From Trichodelitschia bisporula (Eukaryota > Ascomycota > Dothideomycetes > Phaeotrichales > Phaeotrichaceae), in NCBI GenBank assembly GCA_010356995.1, contig ML996688.1, positions 1-64,000 on the forward strand: DNA of 64,000 nt. The letters are read 5' to 3'. This document shows, piece after piece, positions 10,520 through 22,406 of the stretch. Every line of letters starts with the position of its first letter. Positions within the stretch are counted from its first letter, which is position 1. Under the pieces are notes generated by a model. It made no database searches. It had not been told where the DNA came from and saw only the letters and a program-made list of their open reading frames with translations. The translations under genes were made by a program, and so were the position numbers.

Positions 10520-10914
10520 CTATTTCATTCCTGCACCACTACTTTGCTTTGACATCTCCATTAGGGCAAAGCACATCTCCGCACTGTCAGCCGGCCGCGA
10601 GAGGATCAGCTGCCGAGCCCAGTCGCTGCGTCGCTCCTCCTCGAAGGGGCGGCCCCCGGCGTGGAACGGATTCGACTCCTCAAGAGGCGGCTTTTCATCC
10701 TGAGCCAGCTGAGCGTTGATTTCGTCGCGGCGTGAGAGTTCCTCGGCTATGTACGCAATGTATCCGGTGTCAGCTGGACGGTCAGTGCATGGCCTGGAGG
10801 TGGGGGAGAAGGAGAGGGAGGGATACAAGATAGGGTTTTGGGGAAGGCGTCGCTTTGAACGGCTCTGGTAAAGGACTCCTTGAGCGGGAAGTGCTGCGGG
10901 TCGGTAAAGGTCAT
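10520..10914 (-). CDS. Hypothetical small protein, two exons
   Basis: ATG at 10914, intron 10774-10826 (53 nt, branch-like actgac), stop at 10520; 113 residues. It begins MTFTDPQHFPLKESF and contains an acidic helical centre (GYIAYIAEELSRRDEINAQLAQDEKPPLEESNPF, seen in two overlapping parts) and a C-terminal helix with WARQLILSRP. No domain is recognised. Open frame continues upstream of the chosen ATG, adding 43 residues in a hydrophobic then basic run, which could be an alternative mitochondrial-type N terminus. Confidence 0.6.
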
Positions 10915-11039
10915 GGTGTGCTTATTGTGGTGGACGCGACGCCTGGTAACTGTAGTGGAAGCGACGTTGAGCCGGAGACGAGGCTGAAAATTGGTGAAGA
11001 CCAGAAACAGAACAGAAAAGGAATGCAGAGACGTTAATA

Positions 11040-11858
11040 TCAAAGATTGAGTTGATTACATTGCAATGATAAGGCTGAATTGAGCCCTTGAGGTATCTCC
11101 ACAGGCGGAGTACGTGGCATCAGTATGACGACAATCATCGAGTGATTTGTGACGATTGTTATGGGTCGGATCACCCGGTTGGACCAACGGCTGGATTGAC
11201 CCCGCTCGACTCTCAGGGCGGGGCAAGCCCTGGACATCACCACCATGATCGATATCGAGATGCAACCATTCATTATGTTGACCTGATTGTTGACGCCATG
11301 CTGTGGCGTACAATCGAGCCAGACCCGTAACGCCTCAACACCGTCCATTATTAAACCCGCGCATGGTGCCAAATCCTCTTCACTGGTCACACTGGTGAAT
11401 CCGTCCCTATCCGTGTCAGCAAAGCCAAGAGAAAAACGCCAGCGAGCATTACCCGACGTAAACCCAAACGGATCCCGATCCTCAATTCCCCGACGCTCCA
11501 CCAACCAGTCACTGCATTGCCGATGCTTCAGATTCTGATGGTCCTGGTGCGCCAACTCGCTCGCCTTGAGCTCCCTCAGCCGTTCGATCAGTTGTTCACC
11601 GGCTCGCTTCAGGGATGCAGGTCGTGGACTGCACTCCCGCACCGGCTGCTGCTGGCCCGAGGCTTGGGCGAGCAGCTCCAACGCGTCCACGCCCTGAAGG
11701 ATCTCGCGCCCTCGGTTTTTGACGTCAAGTGTGCGGAGCGCAGCGTTGCGGCGCGCGACCTCGGGGTCCGCGGGGTGGGCTGGTGCCGCCTTCACGGCGA
11801 CGGCGACGGCGTCCTTAACCACTTCTGTCCATTCGTTTTGTGCTTTGTTGTTCGACAT
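11040..11858 (-). CDS. Hypothetical protein; 3' structure uncertain
   Basis: An open frame of 272 codons from ATG 11858. Residues 1 to about 190 look genuine: a charged, helical N terminus (NEWTEVVKDAVAVAVKAAP), a long helix with GEQLIERLRELKASELAHQ, then FGFTSGNARWRFSLGFADTD. After about residue 190 the frame becomes unlike a globular protein, while an overlapping frame (11056-11313) has more typical composition, so an unseen splice or a degraded 3' end is possible. No family is recognised. Treat the first two thirds as likely and the end as open. Confidence 0.5.
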   Translation of the reverse strand: MSNNKAQNEWTEVVKDAVAVAVKAAPAHPADPEVARRNAALRTLDVKNRGREILQGVDALELLAQASGQQQPVRECSPRPASLKRAGEQLIERLRELKASELAHQDHQNLKHRQCSDWLVERRGIEDRDPFGFTSGNARWRFSLGFADTDRDGFTSVTSEEDLAPCAGLIMDGVEALRVWLDCTPQHGVNNQVNIMNGCISISIMVVMSRACPALRVERGQSSRWSNRVIRPITIVTNHSMIVVILMPRTPPVEIPQGLNSALSLQCNQLNL

Positions 11859-12814
11859 TTTGTTTGTACCGACAGAGGCACGGGAGCAGGGCCGTTATAT
11901 GCCATCGCCAAGGGGGTACCCCCGAGGATGGGGTGAGCGGCGAGCGGGGCGGGGTATTGTGTGACAAAGAGCTCCGACGTTTGAGGAGATTTTTGTTAGT
12001 GTGCGGGGCCGTCTGCGGCTCATGCGGCGGCTATGCTTTTCTGGGCAAGGTGATGGCGTGCTGATTGTCGCCACAGCCGTCGAATTGCGGGGTTGGTGGC
12101 TGCGGTTGAAGATCTCCTTGATGCGGAGCTGATCAACTGATTCTTGACCCCTCGCTGCGCCTCTTGGTTGCCTTCCGGGACACACGGTGAAGCACCAGGG
12201 TCGCGGGAAGCGGGGGTTTTGCTCTCAATTGGGGCTTACTCAATGCTTTGTATTCTCGGATCAGCGAGCTCAAGTGGCCGTTGATGGCGACCCTAACTGA
12301 GTGCTAACGTGTGAACTTGCGGTTCCTACTCAGAGCTACATCACGAAACTGCCAGCTCGGAGTCCTTTCGTTGGAAATACTGACGGGCTTCAAGCTAGTA
12401 TCCCAGCTTTGATACGAGCTTTGATACGAGCTTTTGCTTCACAGAATTCCCAGCTGGTTCTCCACCTCACTGTCGGAGGGGTTCAGCACAACCTTTACAA
12501 TGTCTGTTGAAGTTCAAGAATGCTCTTGATCGCGGCTCCGATCTATCCCCGTTGCTTCGATGAGGCTCATAGGGTCATTAGCTATTACATCCTGAATCTC
12601 GGTCACGGTCTGTCATCGCAATTTGGGCACACAAAGCAGATCGAAACTCGGCATTCATTCATGAGAACAGCCCAATTATAGGATCGCTCCGATCCGCTTC
12701 AACTTGTGAAGCCTGAATAAGCAACAAAAAACGCCATCATCCGGAGCCAATGCCGGGAAGAGACCACCGCCCACAGAACGCCCCCCGAAACCCACACTTT
12801 TGCTTTAGCGTCCT
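11859..12814. other. Intergenic stretch
   Basis: Contains a small direct repeat of gctttgatacga near 12412-12435. No gene or RNA is supported. Confidence 0.5.
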
Positions 12815-13661
12815 TTACGCTTGCAATGAACCCGTCCTCGGGAAGCCGCTCATTCCCCTGACACCCTTGAACCGCCTCTCCACGGCTCCAAAGTCCACAC
12901 CGCTCCCGGCTCTGCGCAGTGCCTCGTTCTCAGCCAGCAACGTGTGGATCTCCTCCTCGAGCGTCATGATGTACTCGGTGGCGCTCGCCAGCACAGTCGC
13001 TTTGCTAGCGCGCGGGCCACTGGCATTGTCGACCACACCCACGGGCCCGCCGGCCGCCAGGCTCGGCAGTGCATGCCGCAGCCGCTCCATCTCCTGGTTG
13101 ATGCCCTCGCGGTACTTGCGCTCGACTTGGTTGTGAGGAATGCGGCGCGCGGCGGAGGCGGCGGTGCTTGAGGCGGTTGATTTGCGGATGGCGCCGGCGT
13201 CGTGCGGGCCCAGAGAGTCGGAGGAGCGTTCGGAGCGGGGACGACCGCGGCGGCGCTTTGGGGGTGCGACTACCGAGGGGGGCGAGTGAGGCTCAGGAGT
13301 GGAGGCTGAGGAGGCGGTTGAGGGGGCTGTGGAGGGGTAGGATGTGGAGTAGATGGGTTGTTGTTGGGGGAGGGGTTCCTGCTTGAGGTCCTCGAGGATG
13401 GTATCGGCGTCGAAGGAGGTTGGCAGCTGGAGGAAGTCCCAGGGTGATGTTGGGGTGGCGAGGGAGAGTTCGACGGGCGAGGCAGTGGAGGGTTGCTGCC
13501 ACCAGTCGTTGTTGAGGGTAGGTGCGTCCCAGGGTTCTTGCTGGACGGGAGCTGCGGCTGTTAGCTTTGTCGGAACGTGGAGGTAAAGGTTGAAGCTTAC
13601 ACCAAGCATTGTCGTAATCGAAAGCAGGCATGTCCCAATTAGGGGAATTGACTTTGGTCAT
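12815..13661 (-). CDS. bHLH transcription factor
   Basis: Two exons with a 43-nt intron at 13558-13600; 267 residues. A short N-terminal exon (TKVNSPNWDMPAFDYDNAW) leads into a Ser/Thr/Pro-rich, Gln-containing presumed activation region. A basic patch, PPKRRRGRPRSER, resembles an AT-hook or nuclear localisation signal. The basic helix-loop-helix follows: basic part RIPHNQVERKYREGINQE, then helix 1, a loop enlarged by AGGPVGVVDNASGPRA, and helix 2 (SKATVLASATEYIMTLEEEI). The H-x-x-x-E-R-x-x-R pattern is that of E-box (CACGTG-type) binders; HN-x-VE-R-K-YR is closest to the SREBP-like group in fungi. The target genes are unknown. Confidence 0.9.
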
Positions 13662-15847
13662 TGTGATTGAAGTGAGGTTTGAGATGTGGAGTGACAAGGC
13701 GACGAGGCTGTCAAATGATTATGGTGAGGCTGTCAGAAGAGGGTGATAAAGGCGTTCAAGTGACGTTGATGATGAGTGGCAAGCTAAAAGCTGAGTAGCT
13801 GGAGTTCGGAAGTTCTGAAGACTGAGGGTCTGATGTTGGATGATGTGTGGAATGACGTTCCAGAGGATGGAGCACTATCTTCATATACCCGCGCCGCGCC
13901 TCAACAACTTCCCCTCTGCCCCCCAAGAAATCTCCTCCACTAACGCGCCGGGCATCTCGCTCCCCGCTCGGGAACGCCCTTTCGCAAAGGCGCCGCAGCC
14001 AAGCTCGACGGAACCTTCGGACACAAGGCGCCTAGCCCGTGTTTAATTGGCCGGCCGCAAAACTCGGCGAGCTCCGCTGGGCATGGCGGGGGCTCCGGCC
14101 TGAGCCTTGAGGCAGAAACGAGATCAATTTGGAGCAGCTCCGAGATTCCGACCTCCGAGTTTCGCGTGTGAACACGGAAGGGGACACTGGATGCGGGGCT
14201 GGACTCGTGGCGCGGGGCAGCGTCATTCGCGTGCTTTGGGCGGGGTATGGGCGCACTGTGCGTGCTCAACCATGACACGATCGGAGGTACTCCGCACCTA
14301 CTGCACCTTCGGAGAGACTCCGTCCTGCTTCATGGATAGCTGTGATTGAGGCATATTGAGATCGTGGCAATGGCCATGGGGGCGATAGTGAGAGAAACAA
14401 CGATGCCTTCAGGAGACGGCCAGCCTGTTCGAGCGTCTTACATCCCAACATCTTCGACATTTCGCAAGCGGAAGCTGGCATGCCTCTACCCTATCTGACC
14501 GACAGGTGAAAGCCCCAAACCCTCCCCGCCTTCTCCACCTGCGATAAGATTGTCATATCCACCGTCTCCATTATGGTCCTCTGATCGTCTCTCTTTGACT
14601 CCCGCGCGGGCAGCTACGGTAACTACGGCAATGCATCGCAACCCGTTTCAATGCCTTCCGACAGAACTATTACCGCCGTACCGTAGCGTGCCTGTGCGGT
14701 CCTGGGTCTGTTGGGTCTGCTGGGTCTGGTGCCGAAGCCATCGACAATGTAGAGAAGAAGTTACACGCCGAGTGAACCCCTCCACGGAAGCCCACGCATC
14801 TCACTTTGACATCTCCACGTACCAGTAAAGTATCTCCCACGCGGCTCACAGGCTCAGGTTCCAGAACCCACCGACCATGAAGCCACGCGGACACGCAGAA
14901 CACTCGCAGCGACCATGTCAAATGGGCCAGGCCCAGACACATGCGAAAGCGGAAAGCCTCGCTTCAGAAATGCGATCGCTATTTTCAGCGCGTCGCATGC
15001 GGCTAGCCCAGGTGCGGGTTGTGGGGTCGGAGACCTCGGGGTGAGGCGCCGAGCGGGCGATCAAGATCTAGGCTCTGCGCTTGGGATGCGCCGAGGCTGC
15101 GGTGCCGAGCGATGCGGCGGAAGGGTCGGCGGGCTCGGGATTGCGAGTGCGGCGAGCTCCGCCGGCGATTCTCGGCCGTGTTTGGCATCTTGAAGTTCGG
15201 GGCGCTCGCTGATTGCTATATGCCTTCCTGCTGTTGGTGTCGGAAATATGGTGCCTTGTTTGTTGGTCTGGAAGGAGCACTGCCAGAGACGCACCTTCCC
15301 AATGATCACTGATCGTTGGCATGCCCGAGTTGCCGGACGGGACTGGAGAGCGGGTGTTGTACGGAGTTATATACCGTACACCGGCTTGACCTGGTCTCCT
15401 CATGTGAAGCTCAGCTCACCCTCATCACCTGTTCCTTCAAACCCAGACATCAAAGTTCAAAAATCAAGGCAGCATCATTATATTCATGATGCCCAGAATA
15501 TGAGCACGTTAGCCGTGCTATCTTTATAAAAACTAAGGACCGTCCTGCGATTCCGAACGGCACCGGAACCGTTGTCCCCATCATGATATGAACACTCACA
15601 AAAACAATGGCTAACCCCTCGCAGGGAATGCAATCTAAGCGATACGCTGCGCCCTCGCAGACGAAAACACCCAACACCCGGCGCCATCCACACACACGAC
15701 AACTAGTCGCTGACGGCCCGAACTCGACAACCCAACTGCCTGGCAACCCGAAGATTCGATACCGAGACCCACCGGACCCACTCGCCGATTCACCCTGCCC
15801 CCACCCCTCTCACCTACCCACCGCTACCGCTCCCAGGACACACAGTG
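13662..15847. other. Gene-poor stretch of about 2.2 kb
   Basis: No coding frame with convincing bias. It holds near-copies of the tacggagta motif (for example 15360-15368). The left end is the bHLH promoter; the right end is the 3' flank of the zinc-cluster gene. Confidence 0.5.
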
Positions 15848-18147
15848 TTATTGAGCCTGTCCCCACAGGATGGAATCCATCATGGAGTAGGGCGAACTCT
15901 CACCACCGGGCACCAGCGCTGAAACCGTCAACGGTGAGGGCGTTGACATGGCGTCATCCGAGGCATCAAACGTGGACCTGAAGTCCGTATCTGGACCCGG
16001 AGCAAAATACGACATCCGCCGCGTATTCAGCTTCTGCAGGGCGGCAATACTGCGCGTGATAGGTGCCGAAATCTCCGACGAGTCGACGCCGGCCATAAAC
16101 TGGACCATGACCTCGATCAACCGCGACAGTAGCGCGTGCGCCCGGTCGTTGCGTCCCGGCTCGCCCAGCAGGCCCAGCAGCAGCGCCGAGCTCAGCGCGC
16201 GGTGCACGGCAGCCCAGGAGCGTGATGCGAACTGCGAGATGTTCTGCAGTCCGAGGAACGCCTGTACCGTGTCGGCCAGGCTCTCGATGCATGTCGCACG
16301 CAGCCTCACTAGCAGCTCCGTGTGCTGCCCCGTCTGCGTGCTTGTGGCCGAGATGCTTGGCCGGCACAGTTCGGATGTCACATAGGAGCGGTGCAAGAAG
16401 AGATTCCAGTGCTCAAGCTGGTCCTTGATTGAGCGACACGCCTTCACGTCGCGCAGATGGTCCGCCGCATTATCGACGATTGACTGGAGCTTTTCGTGGG
16501 ATTCGACTATACGCTGCAGCTCACGCCCACCCGTACGTGCGCGGTCGCGGTCGCGGACAATGTGCAGCCCGATGCGGCACAGGCTCTGCATGCAGTCGGT
16601 GTACGGCATCTTGCCCTCGGATGGCGCGGCCGGGTGGTGATCAATAACGGTCGATGACGACGCGCGGTCGTAGGTGATAGAGAGCAGGCTGTCCTGCCAC
16701 AGAATACGCGCCCTGGTCGTCAGCGGTGGGGCTTCCGCCTCGGGAAGTCCTTACCAGATGTTGTCCCGTAGGTGCTTGACGGCTGGAGGAGTCGTCGAAG
16801 GCGAGTCATGGTGCAGGCCGAGACTCTGCGCCAGACGCAACGTGAGTCCTGACAGTCAGCGCCGTACATAGCGGCCGGAGGGAGTGAGCCTACCGAGAAA
16901 AGACCACGCGACGCCCGCATTCATATTGTTCGAGATGACATTGCCGATGACGAGCAAGTTCTGGATGTCGACTAGCGTCGAGTGCGACAGATAGTTGATA
17001 ATGCGAAGGCACTCGTATGCGCAGCACACTTGCTCATCAGCGTCGTCCTTCTGTTGACCGTTCACGTACCGTAAACCTGCGACGTCAGCTGCCGCTCCTT
17101 GCGGGACATGCCCGAGCACTGGCAGCCGGACGCGAGCGTCGCAAACAGCAACCCCAGCCAGTTGAGGCTCATTCCAAACACCTTTTGCTTCGCCAATTCG
17201 TCACCCGTGAGCATCAGCGGTGACTCAGCGCGGTTGTTGAGGAAGGCCATCAAGTCCGATTCGAACTGCGCCACATCGACGACGCCGGGGAAAAGGACGT
17301 GTGCAGTGTCCTGATAGTGCTTGAAGTACTGTAGACAGTCGGCATCGCTGGGGACTAGCTTGCACAGCTCCTCGATGCGCACGACGCTCCCGTGCGGCAG
17401 ACCCCAAAGGTCCACAAACGGGTACGTCGCGCTTTCGTTGTCGAGGCCGAAGACAGGCAGCACGCTGCGGCCAAGCAGTTCACGCAAAGTGGAAGCGCCC
17501 CCATTGGCGCCTCGCCCGAGTGCCATTACCATGGCGGGTACGGAGTTACCGCCAAGGTACACCGTCTCGCCCGTGAGGTCATTGTTGGTGTGCATGCCCT
17601 GCGCGATATCCCCACCCCGTGATGAAGACGAAGGCGACGCGGGGCTCTCCACATCAGTAGCTGGTGGGCCCGGCGCGGCGATCTTGCGAATATCGCGACG
17701 CACGTCGGTGATTGCGCGCTCTAACGAATCGAGCTTCTTCCACAACTGCTCCCACTCGCTCGTCGGTGCAGGCGGCGCCGCTAGATCGTCCGGCTGATAT
17801 CCAATGTTTACGCGCTTGGCGGGCATCTCGTAAGTGCACAGCTCGGGGTGCTCGCGCTCGCTGCATGTCCGGCATGGACTTTCGTAGCTGCACTTGACCT
17901 TGCGCTGGCGACACGGATAGCAAGCCTTGAGCCCGCGTGCCTTGCGCTTGCGGCGAAGTACATCGTCGATGTCGGATGGTGCGCGCGCAGGCGGCGCGAA
18001 CTGCTCTTGCGCGTCTGGCGACACCTTGATCGAGGTCCCGGAGAAGCTGCGACCGATGCTGGTGCGCGCGTCTCGCCCGTTTATTGAAGTGCCCGAGGGT
18101 CCCGAGGGCGGCGCAAACGCCAGCGGCAGATCGTGCGCGGGATCCAT
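15848..18147 (-). CDS. Zn2Cys6 transcription factor with fungal_trans domain
   Basis: Four exons; introns at 17029-17069 (41 nt), 16849-16893 (45 nt) and 16713-16754 (42 nt). The product is 723 residues. The zinc cluster is at residues 76-104 with the six cysteines of C-x2-C-x6-C-x5-C-x2-C-x8-C spacing (CYPCRQRKVKC ... CRTC), preceded by a basic RRKRKARG stretch. A coiled-coil-like segment follows (EQLWKKLDSLERAITDVRRDI), then the middle homology region, with the signature YECLRIINYLSHSTLVDIQ and the exon-joined FLGLTLRLAQSLGLHHDSP. I chose ATG 18147; an in-frame codon series continues upstream to 18333. The regulated pathway cannot be told from the neighbours. Confidence 0.92.
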
Positions 18148-19871
18148 GGGGAGCGATGACGTGACGTTCACGCTTTCGTGGGGATACTCGTAACAACCGA
18201 TGGGGATCGATAGGGATTGGGGGTTGAGTGATTGGGAACGCGGGGTGTTCGGAAATCTCGGAAAAGACGGGCCGACGAATATTGGAAGACAAAAAGGCCG
18301 AGAAGCAACGGCACCAGATTCCCAGGCGCCCAAACCGAAGAACAGAAGATAACAGGCGCTGTACAGCGGTACAGCGTATGAGTTTGTTGACTGAAAGGAG
18401 AAAGGATGGGAACTTTGCCACGGGGAGGGGTGGGGGGCGTGCGGGGCGAACTCCGCTCAGGAGCCTTAGGTTAATCAATATGTCGTCTGGGCTGCAGCCC
18501 TCGGAACTACTCCATAGAACTAGCTCTTTTTCTCACTTGTGCGCGACTTATGCAGGCGATCGAGATGGAATCCCATCCCATCCCGACAGTTTCTTGAAGG
18601 CATGTGGTGGTACAGCATCTTATGGTGCGGTGAAGGACTGGTCGCTGCTCCCAAGTACCGTACTTCGTAGTATGCATCCTCGCCGATACTCGTAAAAGCC
18701 TTTCGGGACCAACCTTTTCAGCATCGAGCTTTCGACGAGGACGAGCTCAACGTGTTCAGATATATACTACTGCAGTAACTCACCTCTCTACATCCGCTAC
18801 GCTACGTCTCCTCAGCTACAGGAAGCAGCAATTGATGTACATATCCGTACACCTGGAGCCTCATCGTCGTTGCCACAACTGCCTTTGCTGTCGTTGAGGA
18901 GACGGCGGCAACAAATGGCATTGCAAGGTTCCCTGGTCCTGCGGCGCACGCCCCTGCAACAAAGAGATCTAGACTCTCATTGGGCATAGCTCGGTGCTCG
19001 GCATCCTCGGCAAACTCTCGTAGCTCTCGGGCTAGCGGCGTAACAGCTTATTCACGTGCTTCAGTTCTCGATACCGTTGGTTGACCCAGTTCATCTGTCA
19101 CGACTCTCTCGGAATCGTGGACTCGGGCTCGGAAAGGTTGCATGCCGCAATAATCGGAGGCCCAAGGCACTGACCGTTCGGTAGCCTTAAGGACTGCCGA
19201 ATCAACCGACCATTGGACTCACTGCCGATGACCGGCTGCTGGCTCGCACATCCCGTGTAATGAGGTCCTCCCGGATGATATTGCTGCCGTAGCTCCGGAA
19301 TCCGGTCTCCGACGCCCCCGCTGAGCTACTGCCGCTGCAAAAGGACGACGTCCCACCACTGGCTGATGACTGGCGGAAAGTCGCTGACCTGCGGCCTGTT
19401 GCCGTTCGCGTCCGTTTCCATTATGGGAACATGGCGGGCGGTAGATGACCGAACTGTCGATCCGTCTACGGCTTGCGTAGGCTGGCGGTCAGCGCGGCAA
19501 TGTACTCATGAGGATACACGTACACTCACAAGCCACCACCCGTCTACGCAGTAGTGGGTGCTCGCTGTCCTTGGCCATGTATGGATTACTGTACGGCTAG
19601 TTCCGATACTCTAGTACTTACCCATCATGTTCATTTGTCCTTTTGCTCCTCCGGCTTTGTGAATCTGGCAATAGGCAATTGGACTGCTACAAGGTCAGTT
19701 GATTCAGCAGAGCCTTGCGCATTATTGGTTTACGGTATGTAGGTATGCGTTGACCAGGCGTATTCTGTGGGACCCCGCTCTGTCACGTGACTTGGCGTAT
19801 ACCGCGCGGCCCCTCATTTTAACCATAGACATCCAAACGCGCACTTTTCCACTCCGCCTTTTTGATCGCAC
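18148..19871. other. Gene-poor stretch of about 1.7 kb
   Basis: No gene is supported. A perfect gtcacgtgac palindrome lies at 19782-19791 and a 9-base match to the ctagttctag motif at 18515-18523. Confidence 0.5.
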
Positions 19872-19975
19872 TGTGCAGTTCTCTCGACCACGTTGTCCAG
19901 CTCTCTAGACCACACCGTGCAGTTCTCTCAACCACATCGTGCAGCTCTCTCGACCACAACGTGCAGATATTTCGT
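19872..19975. repeat. 22-bp tandem repeat, about 4.5 copies
   Basis: The core cagytctctcgaccac recurs with starts at 19876, 19898, 19920, 19942 and 19964, exactly 22 bp apart, with one or two substitutions per copy. The array ends just before the ATG of the DUF6604-like remnant at 19981. The period is two DNA helical turns and not a multiple of three. Confidence 0.9.
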
Positions 19976-19980
19976 TCAAA

Positions 19981-22188
19981 ATGCTCCCAAGCATCCTTGC
20001 AAGTCGCTACCGCTCGTACAAGCCAGACACTGACGAAAGCGCGACATGGCTCGCTACCACGGCAAAGCGCTTGCAGTTCCCCACGAGTGCAGGCAAGGCC
20101 CCTGCGCTGGCAAAGACGACTCGGCTCAAGGGCAAAGCTCGAAAGCTTGAGTAGCTCGCAGCTGAGAGCAAGCTCCCAAGCGAGATACACCTCCGACTGG
20201 CGCATCGACGCCGAGATACATTATTGCCTTTCGCAACTTTGCCGATCTCGCCAAGTGGATCGTGGAAAAGACGAAGGAAAATGTACCAGCCATGGTGGTC
20301 AAGACCATGGATCGAGCTATTGCCATACGCACGACCTTTGTCCAGCACTTTGACGACGATGAAGGCCACACACACCTTCTTGGGGGTTTGAAGCAAGTGC
20401 GCAAAATCTTGACCCGCGGATTCAAGTCAGCCCGTCGGAACGGCAGACGAAACTCACTCCCGAAGATGAAGTCCTGTACAAGAACAAGTTCCAGGGCCTC
20501 CCGGTGGAGGAGCCCTCTGCCGAATTTCTCGCTGCGGAGCCTGCGCCTCCTTCTGCGCCCTCGCCGTACACGACCGAGTCAGACAACGACCCCTTTGAGC
20601 TCTTCGTGGCCGGGGTTCAGTTCCTCCTAGATGTCAACACCATTCGAAAAGTCGTCGTCCACTGCTGGAAGACTTACCAAGTCGGATTCATGTCTCTTTC
20701 CGCTGTGGCGATCACCTCCAACACGGCAATTGAGATTGTCCGACAGCTCGAGGAGCAGTTTATCAGGGACAATCCCCTAGGCGAAGGCACGCTCGCGCCC
20801 AGACGGCTCGTTGCCTCGACCCGTATCCATGTGCGGGGGGTTGATCCTGCGAACTTTGAGAAGGGGAAAGAACCATTCAACCTGGAGTGTTACGAAATTC
20901 AAACCGAGTCTTTCTTGCCCCTCAAGCACCTCGACCCACCACACTGGAACAACGGCGTAGAGGTCTTTGACCAATCGAGGAAGGATATTCAGCTTCTTGT
21001 ACGGGACGCGGGCGGACATGGCCGGGTACTCGAGATCATCCAGCAAGCCATTGGGTCTCCAGTTCCGTCTCGGCCTCGAAATTCCTGGTCGTTAGCTTAA
21101 GAGGTCCACGAGAGGTTGAGACTGAGTGTGCCTCCGCATTTAGGGTTTCCTCCCATCCGAAGACTGCGGCAGCAGTGGTGCAAGCCATCCTGGCGAGGAA
21201 GGATGTGATTCCAACCATCAAAATTCCAGGAACGGACTACTACCGGGAGGAGGTTGTAAACACTGGACTGCCATGGTTCGTGCAGCCCGGCCTCTTCCAC
21301 ATCTATGTAGAGGCCCCGTACCTATGGGTCTGGCTTCTAGCCAGATCACTGAGGAACCGGGTCTCAGCCAAATCATGTTGGGACCCTGGTCTCAAGGAAC
21401 CAGCTGAGCCTATTTTGAAGTACCTCTCGCATTGGGACTTTAGCGGTTACGATGACCCCTAAAGGTGGAAACTTCAGGACGAACTCTCTGGAAACACGTC
21501 GGGGCAGAGCTTCGAAGAATTTGTGTGCAAATTTCGAGTTCTGGGGGCATATTGCTTCCAGGATGGCGAAGATATCCATTTTCCACATGTCCACAATATT
21601 GCGCGCATGAAGGATAGGAACTCTGTCATTTTCACCAGCAAGCAGTCCTCGCGCTTCAAGATAGGTACGATCCGCACGACCACAGGTGAAAACATTCGAA
21701 TCGAAGACGGGAAGAATCTCGTCCAAAACGCCCTCGGTGCTAGACTCGGCGACTTCTTCCTGGCTCTTCAACTCAAAAACTCAACTGAAGCTGGCTCAAA
21801 GAAGCGCAAGGCCGCGGAAGTGGTTCATGAGGCCGGCAAATTCAATTTCCAGAAGGCGAACATCACGCAAGAGGCTTTTGACCGGGAGCGGGCTAAAGCG
21901 GCATCTCCACAAGACTTTTTCATGCTGTACACGCAAGCCTCGGCCGTTGATGTGGTCCTGCCAGACTGGACAGGCGTCGTTGACGCTTCAAACTGGGATT
22001 TCTACTTCGGGCCATTTGCTGGGCGTGCGCTTGACGCTTTCGAAAGAAGCCGCGCGGCGAACGCCAGGAAAGAGGAGGATGATGAAGACGGGAACGGTGA
22101 GGATGACGAATATGGAGATGAGGATGACGAAAATGGAGACAAGGAGGATGACGAAGAGGATGAGGCGAGTGATTGCTCATTGCTGTGA
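19981..22188 (+). pseudogene. Composite fossil: DUF6604 domain followed by a Crinkler/RHS-like C-terminal region
   Basis: The first part, up to about 20780, has the order of DUF6604 proteins: the N-terminal block with SYKPDTDESATWLATTAKR and RLKGKARK, a middle with VPAMVVKTMDRAIAIR and GGLKQVRKIL, and the FLLDVNTIRKVVV / NTAIEIVRQLEEQF helices. The second part has features I associate with fungal Crinkler or RHS-type proteins: LLVRDAGGHGRVLEII, IPGTDYYREEVVN, YLWVWLLARS, then a long C-terminal region ending in an acidic Glu/Asp-rich tail. The whole is not open and appears to have about three or four breaks; I treat it as decayed. The assignment of the second part is from memory and tentative; DUF6604 is more secure. 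Confidence 0.55.
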
Positions 22189-22406
22189 GACAAGATTTCG
22201 AACTACATATCTTGTCCGTGCCTAGCAAAAGTTTCAGATTACTGTTGCTAGTAGTAGAGCTGGTGCATTCGTAGCGCCAGGTTCACAAGATCCTGAGCTA
22301 GAGTATCCTGTCTGTCATCAGCCATGTCCATTCCGTTTGGTCTCCGTTCTGTACACTAACCCTCCTATCTGTGCGTGCCTTGCTCTTCTAGAACCCGTCT
22401 ACCCAT

